Shown: piece by piece, positions 8,466-17,189 of the stretch
Layout of the letters: each line of letters starts with the position of its first letter
Numbering within the stretch: the stretch's first letter is position 1
Origin: SIG452 sp045631485
Lineage (GTDB): Bacteria > Bacillota > Clostridia > UMGS1840
Reading direction: 5' to 3'
DNA: 64,000 nt
Assembly: GCA_045631485.1 (NCBI GenBank)
Contig: JAZQUU010000026.1
Coordinates: 52,061-116,060, forward strand
Translations under genes and position numbers: made by a program
The notes under the pieces: model-generated
The model's input: the letters and a program-made list of their open reading frames with translations, nothing else
Database searches by the model: none
Told to the model about the DNA's origin: nothing

Positions 8466-9134
8466 TTACACAATTTTTTCCAGTTCTTCCACCATTTTCT
8501 GAATTTCGGGAGCATTATCACCACCGCCCCGGGCATTCAAAACACCTCTGAGACGGAATAATTCTTTCGCAAAATATTGTTTGGTTAAATCATCACTTTT
8601 GCCAAGCAGCTTTCTGCCCAACAAGTAACTGATTTCATCACAATTCGGTTCTTTCCCCGCAGAAACCGAAAGTGCCACATAAAATCGTCTGTCCTCCACG
8701 GCAATTCTTTCGTCGTTGATAACAAATCCGTTCTCCGCCAAAAAGCTTCGTAAAACAGGAATTTCACTCTGCGGTTGCAAAACCATATATTTCGCACGAC
8801 GGGCAATTTCGATATCATTCTCTAAAATTTGCGCAATGAGACGCCCTCCCATTCCGCAAATGGATATCACATCAAAATCAATGTCGGAAAGTTCGTGCAA
8901 ACCATCACTTTTTATGGTTTGAATCTGCTCTTTCATCCGGTAAGCCACAATATTTTTGGAAGCCGTTTTTAACGGACCGTCCCGCAAATCACAGGCATAA
9001 GCTTTTTTTATTTTTTTGTTTTGCAATAAATAAATGGGCAGGTATCCGTGATCACAACCGATATCACATAAAATCTCCGGTTCACCTATCATTTCTGCCA
9101 CGGTTTTTAACCGTTCTGTAATCGGAATATGCAT
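8466..9134 (-). CDS. trmK: tRNA (adenine(22)-N1)-methyltransferase TrmK
   Basis: SAM-dependent methyltransferase that makes m1A22 in tRNA, in the cytoplasm. The product has 222 residues; TrmK proteins are about 230. The SAM-binding loop CDIGCDHGYLPIYLL sits near residues 24-38, followed by ACDLRDGPL and the catalytic-region motif ISICGMGG. The start at 9134 is set by GGAGAAAATTTT before the ATG and by homology (ITERLKTVAEMI). Upstream in-frame codons are a phenylalanine-rich read-through of promoter DNA. A consensus promoter lies just upstream at 9172-9200. Confidence 0.93.
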   Translation of the reverse strand: MHIPITERLKTVAEMIGEPEILCDIGCDHGYLPIYLLQNKKIKKAYACDLRDGPLKTASKNIVAYRMKEQIQTIKSDGLHELSDIDFDVISICGMGGRLIAQILENDIEIARRAKYMVLQPQSEIPVLRSFLAENGFVINDERIAVEDRRFYVALSVSAGKEPNCDEISYLLGRKLLGKSDDLTKQYFAKELFRLRGVLNARGGGDNAPEIQKMVEELEKIV

Positions 9135-9171
9135 AAAATTTTCTCCAAATTGCTGTATTTTTTCTATACAC

Positions 9172-9200
9172 ATTATATCATAAAAGAATTTTTTTGTCAA
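9172..9200 (-). promoter_or_regulatory. Promoter for trmK
   Basis: Perfect TTGACA and TATAAT hexamers with a 17-base spacer on the minus strand, 38 bases from the trmK ATG. Back to back with the plus-strand promoter at 9258-9286. Confidence 0.88.
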
Positions 9201-9257
9201 ATTATAAAGAAAAAAGAAAAAAATCTCACAAAAATTTATAAAAATGCAAAAATATGG

Positions 9258-9286
9258 TTGATTTTTCAAAAAGAATATGCTAAAAT
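9258..9286 (+). promoter_or_regulatory. Promoter for the amino acid ABC importer
   Basis: TTGATT, 17-base spacer, TAAAAT, about 53 bases before the lipoprotein gene. Confidence 0.75.
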
Positions 9287-9338
9287 GTAAAGGCATATTA
9301 TATAGAAAAAATTTTTTATGCAAAAGGAGATTTTAACT

Positions 9339-10109
9339 ATGAAAAAAATCATGCAAGTTCTGGCATTGGTTCTCTGTGCATTACTGCTCTTCACCGGATG
9401 CCAGTCCGCTACCAACGGTCCTGCCGAAAAAGAAAAATTAGTAATCGGCTACACCATTTATGAACCCATGAACTACTTAGATGAAAACGGCGAATTAACC
9501 GGTTTTGATACCGAATTTGCAAACGCTGTTTGCGAAAAATTAGGTATGACTCCCGAATTCGTAGAAATCAACTGGGATACCAAATTTGTTGCTCTGGATG
9601 CTAACCAGTTTGACTGTATCTGGAACGGTATGACCATTTCCGATGAAGTAAAAGCAAACTGTCTGGTTTCCAAAGCATACGTTAAAAATGCTCAGGTTGT
9701 TGTAATGGCAAAAGATAAAATTGCCGATTACACCACCGTTGAAAGCTTAAAAGGTTTAAAATTTGCTGCTGAAGCAGGTTCCGCAGGTGAACAGGCAATC
9801 AAAGATAACGGCTTAGATGCAAACTATGCTCCTGTTGCTGCTCAGACCGATGCTTTAATGGCAGTAGCTGCAGGCCAGGCTGATGCTTGTGTAATCGATA
9901 TCACTATGGCTAAAGCTTCCACCGCTGAAGGAACCAGCTATGCAGACTACACCTATGGTGTGGAACTGACCGCTGAAGAATATGGTATCGGCTTCAGAAA
10001 AGCAGACACCGCGCTTTTAGAATCTGTTAACACCGCAATTGATGAGTTGGTTGCAGACGGCACCTTACCCGCTCTGGCTGAAAAATACGAACTGAACCTG
10101 GCGTTCTAA
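9339..10109 (+). CDS. Polar amino acid ABC transporter substrate-binding lipoprotein
   Basis: Extracellular solute-binding protein (SBP family 3) tethered to the outer face of the membrane. The product has 256 residues, with a lipoprotein signal ending in LLLFTGC (lipidated Cys21). The mature part starts with the family pattern LVIGYTIYEPMNYLDENGEL and FDTEFANAVCEKLGM, then GMTISDE and KGLKFAAEAGSAGEQA. The start at 9339 follows AAGGAG by 9 bases; an ATG 21 bases upstream would precede that site and is rejected. It leads a three-gene importer with the permease and ATPase, separated by a hairpin at 10131-10164. Substrate is probably a polar amino acid; which one cannot be read. Confidence 0.93.
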   Translation: MKKIMQVLALVLCALLLFTGCQSATNGPAEKEKLVIGYTIYEPMNYLDENGELTGFDTEFANAVCEKLGMTPEFVEINWDTKFVALDANQFDCIWNGMTISDEVKANCLVSKAYVKNAQVVVMAKDKIADYTTVESLKGLKFAAEAGSAGEQAIKDNGLDANYAPVAAQTDALMAVAAGQADACVIDITMAKASTAEGTSYADYTYGVELTAEEYGIGFRKADTALLESVNTAIDELVADGTLPALAEKYELNLAF

Positions 10110-10130
10110 TTTGAAATATTCAAAATAGCA

Positions 10131-10164
10131 AAAAGGGTTGTGACATTTTTGAAACAACCCTTTT
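10131..10164 (+). terminator. Hairpin after the binding-protein gene
   Basis: Eleven-base stem AAAAGGGTTGT / ACAACCCTTTT with a 12-base loop and a following T-run. Its place inside the importer operon suggests partial termination, giving more binding protein than membrane subunits. Confidence 0.8.
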
Positions 10165-10184
10165 TCGTAAGTTAAGAGGTTTTT

Positions 10185-10832
10185 ATGCAACTTTTTTTAA
10201 AGGTTACTATGAGCCTTTTGGAGGGCTTTGTAACAACACTGAAAATATTCGGATTAACACTTGTGATGGCACTTCCGTTGGGATTGATTATTTCCTTCGG
10301 TTCCATGAGTAAGCTAAAAATTATTAAATATCCAATTAAAACCCTGATTTGGATTATCCGAGGAACTCCCTTAATGCTGCAGCTGATTGCCTTCGGCTTT
10401 GGACCCGGCTTATTGGGTGTGAAGGGCGTGAATCTGTTTTATGCAGTAATGTTCGCATTTGTGTTGAACTATTCCTGCTATTTTGCAGAAATATTCAGAG
10501 GCAGTATCGAAAGTATCCCCAAAGGACAATACGAAGCAGGTGCTGTGCTTGGCTTAACCAAACGACAGGTATTTTTCAAAATTATTTTGATGCAGGTGGT
10601 AAAAAGAATTATTGCTCCCATGAGCAACGAGTTTTTAACTCTGGTAAAAGATACCTCCCTTGCCAACACCATTATGATTTACGAAATTACATGGAATGCA
10701 AAACGAATGATGAATGCGGAGCATATCCTTTGGCCCCTATTTTACTCGGGTGCATTCTATCTCGCATTCTGCGGAATTTTAACCCTTCTGTTCGGATATA
10801 TTGAAAAGAAACTCAGCTACTATAAAGTGTAA
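10185..10832 (+). CDS. Polar amino acid ABC transporter permease
   Basis: Integral membrane subunit of the importer (His/Glu/Gln family, BPD transporter fold). The product has 215 residues and about five transmembrane helices. Family motifs visible are TLKIFGLTLVMALPLG near the N-terminus, WIIRGTPLMLQL, and the EAA loop ESIPKGQYEAGAVLGLTKRQVF that contacts the ATPase. It follows the binding-protein gene by 75 bases and precedes the ATPase gene by 15. Confidence 0.95.
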   Translation: MQLFLKVTMSLLEGFVTTLKIFGLTLVMALPLGLIISFGSMSKLKIIKYPIKTLIWIIRGTPLMLQLIAFGFGPGLLGVKGVNLFYAVMFAFVLNYSCYFAEIFRGSIESIPKGQYEAGAVLGLTKRQVFFKIILMQVVKRIIAPMSNEFLTLVKDTSLANTIMIYEITWNAKRMMNAEHILWPLFYSGAFYLAFCGILTLLFGYIEKKLSYYKV

Positions 10833-10847
10833 GAAAGCAGGTTCCTT

Positions 10848-11594
10848 ATGTTAGAAGTAAACAATCTTATGAAAAGCTTCGGAAAAACCGAGGTCTTAAA
10901 GGGAGTCAGCTTCTCCATCAAAAAAGGTGAAGTACTCTCCATCATCGGTTCCTCCGGCGGCGGTAAAACTACCCTGCTGCGTTGCTTGAATTTTCTGGAA
11001 TTTGCAGAAAAAGGAACAATTTCAGTCAACGGTAAGGAAATTTATAACGGTGAACAAAAGGATAAAATGAACGAACAATACATCCGTGAAATGCGTCTGC
11101 ATTTTGGATTGGTGTTTCAATCCTTTAATCTGTTTCCCCAATACACGGTGCTAAAAAACATCACGCTGGCACCCACCCTTTTAAAAGTGGACACGCCCGA
11201 AAACATTGAAAAGAAAGCATTGGAACTCATTGAAAAAGTTGGTCTTTCCAGCAAAGTCAATAACTATCCTTGCGAACTTTCCGGCGGTCAGCAACAACGT
11301 GTTGCCATTGCAAGAGCCTTGGCATTAAATCCCGATATTTTATGTTTTGATGAGCCCACTTCTGCTTTAGACCCGGAATTAACCGGTGAAGTTTTAAAAG
11401 TAATCAAGCAGCTTGCGGACCAAAACACAACGATGGTCATTGTTACTCACGAAATGTCTTTTGCAAGAGATGTTTCCGATAAAGTAATTTTTATTGATAA
11501 CGGTGTGATTGTGGAACAAGGAACTCCCGAAGAAGTCTTTGACAATCCCAAAAGTGAGCGTCTGCACGCTTTCCTACAAAGCTATCATACTTAA
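10848..11594 (+). CDS. Polar amino acid ABC transporter ATP-binding protein
   Basis: ATPase subunit (GlnQ/HisP type) of the importer. The product has 248 residues, the usual size, with Walker A GSSGGGKTT (about 33-41), Q-loop VFQSFNLFPQYTVLKN, signature LSGGQQQRVAIARALA, Walker B ILCFDEPTSALDPE and H-loop VTHEMSFA. It closes the operon; a perfect terminator follows at 11602-11632. Confidence 0.96.
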   Translation: MLEVNNLMKSFGKTEVLKGVSFSIKKGEVLSIIGSSGGGKTTLLRCLNFLEFAEKGTISVNGKEIYNGEQKDKMNEQYIREMRLHFGLVFQSFNLFPQYTVLKNITLAPTLLKVDTPENIEKKALELIEKVGLSSKVNNYPCELSGGQQQRVAIARALALNPDILCFDEPTSALDPELTGEVLKVIKQLADQNTTMVIVTHEMSFARDVSDKVIFIDNGVIVEQGTPEEVFDNPKSERLHAFLQSYHT

Positions 11595-11601
11595 AAAAAA
11601 G

Positions 11602-11632
11602 AAAAAAGGATATACGCTGTATATCCTTTTTT
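11602..11632 (+). terminator. Terminator of the amino acid ABC operon
   Basis: Perfect 14-base stem (AAAAAAGGATATAC / GTATATCCTTTTTT) with loop GCT and a T-run. Confidence 0.93.
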
Positions 11633-11664
11633 CATCCAATTTTAACGGAAAGGTATCCGCTGAT

Positions 11665-12330
11665 ATGAATCAAAATCTTCAACAACTTTTAGATAAAATG
11701 GAATATGCGATTTTTGATTTAGACGGTACTCTGTTGGATTCTATGCCAATCTGGGTAAATCTGGGAGAAACTGTTCTAAAATCTCTGGGAATCATCCCTG
11801 ATGAAGAAACAACCGCACGGTTTCGCACAATGACTCTGACGCAATCGTCTTACTATATCAAAGAACATTTTCCGCTTAAAATCAGCGCAGAAGAATTACT
11901 GCAGCTATTTACCGATACTGTGCGCAAGGGATACGAAGAAGAGGCTCCCTTAAAGCCTTATGCAATGGAATTTTTACAACTGTTGCAAGCACGAAATATT
12001 CCCTTCTGTGTTGCAACCGCTTCGGAACGCCATTTAACAGAGGCTGCACTCAAACGAACAGGTGTTATGCCTTATCTGAAATTTGTTATCACCTGCTCAG
12101 ATATCGGAAAAACCAAAGAAACGCCGGATATTTATATAGAAGCAATGAAAAAGCTTGGCGGCAAACTTGAAAACACCGTGGTGTTTGAAGATTCCTACTT
12201 TTCCGTTTTATCTGCTAAAAAAGGCGGATTCCCCGTGATTGCAATGTATGATGACTGTGCAAAAAAAGAACAAGAAGCAATCAAAAAAGTTGCTGACAAT
12301 TATCTGAAATCATTTCAAGAAATTCTGTAA
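11665..12330 (+). CDS. HAD superfamily phosphatase (beta-phosphoglucomutase-like)
   Basis: Probable small-molecule phosphatase, cytoplasmic. The product has 221 residues. HAD motif I is FDLDGTLLDS (nucleophile Asp18, acid/base Asp20), motif II lies in CVATAS, and motifs III/IV are TKETPDIYIEA and VVFEDSYFSV. The cap lies between motifs I and II, as in the beta-phosphoglucomutase/phosphatase group. The start at 11665 follows GGAAAGG; the ATG at 11698 (MEYAIFDLDG) is the alternative. The gene lies between two strong terminators and so is probably a single transcription unit. Substrate unknown. Confidence 0.88.
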   Translation: MNQNLQQLLDKMEYAIFDLDGTLLDSMPIWVNLGETVLKSLGIIPDEETTARFRTMTLTQSSYYIKEHFPLKISAEELLQLFTDTVRKGYEEEAPLKPYAMEFLQLLQARNIPFCVATASERHLTEAALKRTGVMPYLKFVITCSDIGKTKETPDIYIEAMKKLGGKLENTVVFEDSYFSVLSAKKGGFPVIAMYDDCAKKEQEAIKKVADNYLKSFQEIL

Positions 12331-12332
12331 AC

Positions 12333-12372
12333 AAAAATACCGATGAACCCTTTTGGATTCATCGGTATTTTT
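12333..12372. terminator. Bidirectional terminator between HAD and SLH genes
   Basis: Fifteen-base perfect stem (AAAAATACCGATGAA / TTCATCGGTATTTTT), 10-base loop, with T-runs on both strands. It serves the converging genes at 11665-12330 and 12387-14183. Confidence 0.92.
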
Positions 12373-12386
12373 TTATTTTTATTTCA

Positions 12387-14183
12387 TTACTTGGTAATTA
12401 CAATAGTCTGTGCTTCAAACACACCGTTGGTCAGAATACCGATACAGGTAACGGTATCTCCTGCCTTAATATCCCTAATGGATTTGGACAGTGTGCTGGT
12501 GGAGTTGTTATCAATAATTTTGGTTTTGCTGGAGCTTACATAAATTGCCACAGAATTGCCATCGGTATTTAAGATGGTAACCAGATTTGCAGTAGTGTTT
12601 ACAGACTGTACAATACCGGTTTCATTTGCATTCTGAGACTGAGTGGAAACTTCAATCTTGGATACGGTTGCGCCGTCCAAAGTAACTTTTGCAAACTGAG
12701 ACAATCTTAAATCATAAATGGTTTTCACTTCGCCAAACACATAGAATTTGGTATCTTTACCGATTTTGAAAGTATTAGGTACATTACCATTCATCAGGGT
12801 TACGGAAGAGTCTGCGGAAATCACAATTTCGGAAATGCTACCGGAAGTGGATTTGATTTCGGAGAATGCTTCAATTTCAACAATGCGGTTGTATTTTAAA
12901 GAAACGCCGGAAAGCTTGTCTCCAACACCTAATGCAGAAAATTCCACTTTAGTGCCATTCTTTTTAATGGTTGCATTATCGGAGTTAATGGTGTACGCTT
13001 CGGTTGTACCTTTGGAATCTTTTAATTTCAGAACCACATGAGTATCTTCGATAAGGATATCAGCGATGGTAACATCGGAAAGTTTTTTAGAAGATTCCGA
13101 AATGGTCAGATTCACGATTTTATTATACTGATCCAAATCTAAAACTGCGTAGTCACCGCTTCTTACATGAGCTAAAGTGCCGTCAGAACCATTTACCACG
13201 ATTTTGGATTTACCGGAAAGCTCATAAGTAACAATTTCACCGGTATCCGGATTTTTCATCTGCAGAGAGCTTTTTGCGGTATTTACGGATTTTACTTCAC
13301 CGTCAACAGTGCCGGTAATTTCGGGTAAATCAATGAAAGTATCCACTTCCACAATCTGATTATCAATCATTTTCACGATTGCATGAGAACCGGTAAATAA
13401 ATCCTTGGGAGCAATTTCCACGCCGCGGTTTCTCACAAGAACATCAGATGCGATATCATAAGTATTGGTTACCACAAAGATTTTTGCGGTGTTTTCGGTA
13501 ACATTAACGCTATCCACGGTACCTTTGGTAATTGTGATATCAATGGTATCCATCATACGGTACAGAAGAGTTGCCATCTGTGCACGGGTCACATTGGCTT
13601 TGGGAGAGAAATTGTTATCACCGGTACCATTCATTAATTCCTGGTCTCTCACATAGTAAACTGCTTTTCTGAAATCCTCGGAAATATCGGTATCATCCGC
13701 AAAGGTGTTTAACACAACAGAAATGTCATTCATTTCTTCCACGCCGTCTGCAGCTTTGGTAATATATAAAGCAGCTTCTTCACGGCTTAAGGGAGCATCC
13801 AAATCTGTATCCAGAATTTCGTCCGCAGTAAATACATCACGGAAAATTAAGTATGCCAGTTCTTTTTTATAAATGGTGTCCAAATCGGATAAGTCTTCCG
13901 AATATACAGAATAAATACTGTTAATATTATCGGTAACAGCGGTGGTGTTATACCCCAAAATTCTTGCAATTAAAAGCATTGCCTGAACTTTTGTTACATT
14001 AACATCGGGAGCAAACTCGGTTTCGGAAATACCGTTAATAATACCTTTGTCTGCCATATCATAAATTGCATCGTACGCCCAGCTGTGACTTTCTTTTGTC
14101 ACATCCTGAAAAGATGCAGCAAATGCCATAGAGCTCATCAGAATCATAAAGCAGAGAACAAACGATAAAACTTTTTTTACCAT
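12387..14183 (-). CDS. Exported SLH-domain protein with repeated beta-rich region
   Basis: Surface protein bound to the wall through SLH domains. The product has 598 residues: signal peptide to about residue 22 (SFVLCFMILMSSMAFA), then three SLH-type modules (about 25-205; SFQDVTKESHSWAYDAIYDMADKG.. with FAPDVNVTKVQAMLLIAR, and ELMNGTGDNNFSPKANVTRAQMATLLYRM). The remaining 390 residues are Val/Asp/Thr-rich and look like repeated beta units (ITGTVDGEVKSVN, TSGSISEIV, NETGIVQSVN). The start at 14183 follows GGAGG by 8 bases. Cargo function is unknown; the repeats suggest a structural or adhesive role. SLH proteins also occur at 29379, 36717 and 38961. Confidence 0.88.
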   Translation of the reverse strand: MVKKVLSFVLCFMILMSSMAFAASFQDVTKESHSWAYDAIYDMADKGIINGISETEFAPDVNVTKVQAMLLIARILGYNTTAVTDNINSIYSVYSEDLSDLDTIYKKELAYLIFRDVFTADEILDTDLDAPLSREEAALYITKAADGVEEMNDISVVLNTFADDTDISEDFRKAVYYVRDQELMNGTGDNNFSPKANVTRAQMATLLYRMMDTIDITITKGTVDSVNVTENTAKIFVVTNTYDIASDVLVRNRGVEIAPKDLFTGSHAIVKMIDNQIVEVDTFIDLPEITGTVDGEVKSVNTAKSSLQMKNPDTGEIVTYELSGKSKIVVNGSDGTLAHVRSGDYAVLDLDQYNKIVNLTISESSKKLSDVTIADILIEDTHVVLKLKDSKGTTEAYTINSDNATIKKNGTKVEFSALGVGDKLSGVSLKYNRIVEIEAFSEIKSTSGSISEIVISADSSVTLMNGNVPNTFKIGKDTKFYVFGEVKTIYDLRLSQFAKVTLDGATVSKIEVSTQSQNANETGIVQSVNTTANLVTILNTDGNSVAIYVSSSKTKIIDNNSTSTLSKSIRDIKAGDTVTCIGILTNGVFEAQTIVITK

Positions 14184-14238
14184 AGTAAAATCCTCCAAAA
14201 AATTATAAATGATTTTTTAAACAAATGAAAAGAAAGGG

Positions 14239-15252
14239 TTACTCATCAAAACCGTTGGGGTTTTGTTTCTGCCAGTTCCAGGCATCACGGCACATATCCA
14301 CAATGTTTTTGGTTGCCTGCCAGCCGAGTTCTTCTTTGGCTTTGGTGGGATCTGCATAACATTCTGCAATATCACCGGGACGGCGGTCAACAATTTTGTG
14401 TGCAATTGTGATGCCGTTTGCCTCTTCAAAAGCTTTGATGATATCCAGAACACTGTAACCGGTTCCGGTACCTAAATTATGTACGAACACACCTTTTCTG
14501 TCCTGAATATATTCAATTGCTTTTAAGTGACCCATAGATAAATCCATAACATGGATAAAGTCTCTTACGCCGGTGCCGTCGTGAGTGGGATAATCACCGC
14601 CAAACACGCTTAACTCTTTGAGTTTACCGGAAGCAACCTGAGTAATATAAGGCATCAGGTTATTGGGAATACCTTTGGGATTTTCTCCGATTCTTCCGCT
14701 ATGATGCGCTCCAACGGGATTGAAATAACGCAACAAGGAAATAGAGAATTCAGGATCAGACACATAAACATCGGAAAGAATCTGCTCTAAGAACAGTTTT
14801 GTTCTGCCGTAAGGATTGGTTGCAGAATTGGGCATATCTTCTGTAATCGGAACTTTTGCGGGATCCCCGTAAACAGTTGCAGAAGAAGAAAATACCATTT
14901 TCTTCACATTGTGTTTAATCATCACTTCAAGCAAGGTGAAAGTTCCGGTCAGGTTGTTTTCATAATAGCGAAGCGGAATGGAAACGGATTCCCCTACTGC
15001 TTTCAAGCCTGCAAAATGGATCACGGATGAAATATCATGTTTAGTAAAAATTTCATCCAGTTTATCATAATCGTTGATATCACATTCATAAAAATCCAGG
15101 GTTTTGCCGGTTAATTCCATAACACGTTTTAAGGATTCAAAGCTACTGTTGCAAAGGTTATCCACCACCACAACATCATAACCGTTTTCCAAAAGCAATA
15201 AAACCGTGTGACTACCGATATATCCGGCGCCGCCTGTCACTAAAATCTTCAT
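14239..15252 (-). CDS. galE: UDP-glucose 4-epimerase
   Basis: NAD-dependent interconversion of UDP-glucose and UDP-galactose for sugar use and envelope glycans; cytoplasmic. The product has 337 residues, the usual size. The Rossmann motif is TGGAGYIGSH (about 6-15), the SDR catalytic pair is in YGRTK (about 147-151), with the catalytic Ser in FSSSATVYG and the substrate loop in RYFNPVGAH. It has its own promoter (15292-15320) and lies 55 bases before the SLH gene. No other gal genes are near. A UDP-sugar lipid glycosyltransferase lies divergently nearby, which fits an envelope role. Confidence 0.96.
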   Translation of the reverse strand: MKILVTGGAGYIGSHTVLLLLENGYDVVVVDNLCNSSFESLKRVMELTGKTLDFYECDINDYDKLDEIFTKHDISSVIHFAGLKAVGESVSIPLRYYENNLTGTFTLLEVMIKHNVKKMVFSSSATVYGDPAKVPITEDMPNSATNPYGRTKLFLEQILSDVYVSDPEFSISLLRYFNPVGAHHSGRIGENPKGIPNNLMPYITQVASGKLKELSVFGGDYPTHDGTGVRDFIHVMDLSMGHLKAIEYIQDRKGVFVHNLGTGTGYSVLDIIKAFEEANGITIAHKIVDRRPGDIAECYADPTKAKEELGWQATKNIVDMCRDAWNWQKQNPNGFDE

Positions 15253-15291
15253 AAGTACCTCCGTATGCTGTATATACTTTTTTACAGACTT

Positions 15292-15320
15292 ATTATATCA
15301 CCATATTTACTAAAAGTAAA
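15292..15320 (-). promoter_or_regulatory. Promoter for galE
   Basis: Minus strand TTTACT, 17-base spacer, TATAAT, 40 bases from the galE start. Its -35 lies 18 bases from the -35 of the divergent promoter at 15339-15367. Confidence 0.8.
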
Positions 15321-15338
15321 TAAAAATCAGAAAAAAAC

Positions 15339-15367
15339 TTTACTTTTTAATCAAATTGTTATATAAT
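15339..15367 (+). promoter_or_regulatory. Promoter for the flavin reductase-to-mltG run
   Basis: TTTACT, 17-base spacer, TATAAT. It uses the same non-consensus -35 hexamer as the divergent galE promoter. Confidence 0.8.
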
Positions 15368-15462
15368 TGAAACATAAGGTATCCGGACAAAATATTTTCG
15401 CATACATTTTACCGGAAGAACTTATCTGTTCGTCTTAAAAAAACGGAAAGGACGTTTTTATC

Positions 15463-16047
15463 TTGAAAAAAATTATTGCGGTGAATGCAAGCCCGAACTC
15501 CAACGGAAACACTGCATATTTGCTCTCTCTTTTGGGAAGTGAAATTGAAAAAAACGGTGTTTCTTTTGAAATCATACAGATTGGAGAAGAACTGGCAAAA
15601 CTGAAAATCCCTTACTGCGTTTGTTGCTCTTCTCCTTGCAACCGTTCCTGCTACAAGGGAACTTCATTTGAAGATGTAATGAATCGTTGCATGGAAGCTG
15701 ACGGAATGATTTTCGCAAGTCCCGTATATTTTGGCTCGATGAGTGCACAATTAAAATGTTTTTTTGACAAAACAAGAGATGCACGTGCCAAAAAAGCATT
15801 TTTGGGAAAACCTGCCTGTGCAGTCAGCGTTGGTGCTACCAAATACGGAGGCCAGCAATCCACCCTCCGCTCCATCCAGGATTGTTGTATGGTGCTTGGC
15901 TTTTCCATTGTTACCGATGCGGATGAATCCGGATGCGGTCACTTTGGATTAAGCGCACAACGTCCCGCAGCAGAGGACCAATATGCTTTGGGAAGAATTT
16001 CCGCTCTGGCAAAAAGAATGTGCATGGAAGTTTTGAAATCACATTAA
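15463..16047 (+). CDS. NADPH-dependent FMN reductase / flavodoxin-fold protein
   Basis: Flavodoxin-like oxidoreductase, cytoplasmic. The product has 194 residues. The FMN phosphate-binding loop is NASPNSNGNTAYL (about 8-20), and the second flavin contact is FASPVYFGSMSAQLK (about 86-100). Between them is a cysteine cluster, PYCVCCSSPCNRSC (about 50-63), resembling but not identical to the cluster of iron-sulfur flavoproteins. An Fe-S centre is possible but unproven. The start codon is TTG, preceded by GGAAAGGA. It is first in a same-strand run with the glycosyltransferase 16 bases downstream. Physiological partner unknown. Confidence 0.86.
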   Translation: MKKIIAVNASPNSNGNTAYLLSLLGSEIEKNGVSFEIIQIGEELAKLKIPYCVCCSSPCNRSCYKGTSFEDVMNRCMEADGMIFASPVYFGSMSAQLKCFFDKTRDARAKKAFLGKPACAVSVGATKYGGQQSTLRSIQDCCMVLGFSIVTDADESGCGHFGLSAQRPAAEDQYALGRISALAKRMCMEVLKSH

Positions 16048-16063
16048 AAGCTGAGGTTATGTT

Positions 16064-17167
16064 ATGAAATTCTTAATTTTATCAGTTACCACCGGTCAAG
16101 GGCATCATCAGACCGGAAAAGCAATCATCTCCTATATGCAACAACAAGGACACGAAACAGAGCAACTTGATTGTTATGAATATTTCAGTCCCGCCATCAA
16201 AGAAATGTTGTCGCAGGGGTATTTGCTTTCCACCAAATATTCCCCCAAGTTATACGGAAAATTTTATCGTCTTGCGGAAAAACTAGAGAAAAAATCCTCC
16301 AATACCGTTTTATTGCAAATTACCAACTCCATTTTCCATAAAAAAATGGAAGCTTATCTGGAAGAATACAATCCCGATGTGGTAATTTGTACCCACGTAT
16401 TTGCGGCATTATTGATGACATATTTAAAAGAGCACGGAACCGTTTATCCCACCATTGGCGTTGTGACCGATTTTAAAGTGCATCCCCACTGGGAAGTAAC
16501 TCAACTGGATTATTATGTGTTGCCCAATGAATACCTGGTTCCTTCTATGGTGAAAAAAGGCTTCAAAAAAGAACAGCTGCTCCCCTTTGGGATTCCCATT
16601 TTTGAAAAATTCCGTACCAAGGAAGATAAAGGAACTACCAGAGAGCAATTGGGATTTGATAATATTCCCACGATTCTTGTTATGAGCGGCAGTATGGGAT
16701 ACGGAAACATCGCCAAGATGATTAAAAATATCGACTCGGTTGCACATCAATTTCAAATCATCACTGTTTGCGGAAACAACAAAAAACTAAAGAAAAAAAT
16801 TGATAAGGCAAAATACAAACATAAAGTATATAATTACGGCTTTGTGGATTGCGTGGATCGGTTGATGGATGCATCTGATTGCATCATCACCAAACCGGGC
16901 GGACTCACCGTGTCGGAAGCGTTGGCAAAAGGATTGCCGATGGCAATTTTCAAGCCGATTCCCGGTCAGGAAGAGCGAAACCTGGAATTTCTTTTAAACT
17001 TCGGTGCTTGTATGAGAATTTCAAAAACAAGTCCCGTTGACGAAGTGATTGAACAACTGTTTATGGATTCCCGCAAAATTGATGCAATGCTTCAAAACAT
17101 TGAATTAATCCGAAAAACAGATTCTACCGAAAAATTATGTGAACACATTATATCAATGAAAAAATAA
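16064..17167 (+). CDS. Diacylglycerol/UDP-sugar glycosyltransferase (UgtP/MGDG synthase family)
   Basis: Membrane-associated glycosyltransferase of the GT28 type, likely adding glucose or galactose from a UDP-sugar to diacylglycerol to make glycolipid, an anchor for lipoteichoic-type polymers in Firmicutes. The product has 367 residues. The N-terminal MGDG-synthase domain has TTGQGHHQTGKAI (about 9-21). The C-terminal GT-B donor domain has MSGSMGYGNI, GFVDCVDRLMDASDCIITKPGGLTVSEALAKGLP and the diphosphate-binding PGQEERN. Donor and acceptor are inferred from the family. It lies 16 bases after the flavin reductase and 22 before rpiB. Confidence 0.9.
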   Translation: MKFLILSVTTGQGHHQTGKAIISYMQQQGHETEQLDCYEYFSPAIKEMLSQGYLLSTKYSPKLYGKFYRLAEKLEKKSSNTVLLQITNSIFHKKMEAYLEEYNPDVVICTHVFAALLMTYLKEHGTVYPTIGVVTDFKVHPHWEVTQLDYYVLPNEYLVPSMVKKGFKKEQLLPFGIPIFEKFRTKEDKGTTREQLGFDNIPTILVMSGSMGYGNIAKMIKNIDSVAHQFQIITVCGNNKKLKKKIDKAKYKHKVYNYGFVDCVDRLMDASDCIITKPGGLTVSEALAKGLPMAIFKPIPGQEERNLEFLLNFGACMRISKTSPVDEVIEQLFMDSRKIDAMLQNIELIRKTDSTEKLCEHIISMKK

Positions 17168-17189
17168 GCAAAGAAAAAGGAGAAACATT

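Noticed and set aside
9135..9323. N-terminal extension of TrmK
   Set aside because: It reads through a perfect TTGACA/TATAAT promoter and has no family similarity.
10349..10804. A 151-residue plus-strand frame inside the permease gene
   Set aside because: Cys/Arg-rich shadow of the permease in another frame; no ribosome binding site or motif.
12387..14183. S-layer protein proper
   Set aside because: SLH domains show wall anchoring only; size and context do not show that it forms the lattice.
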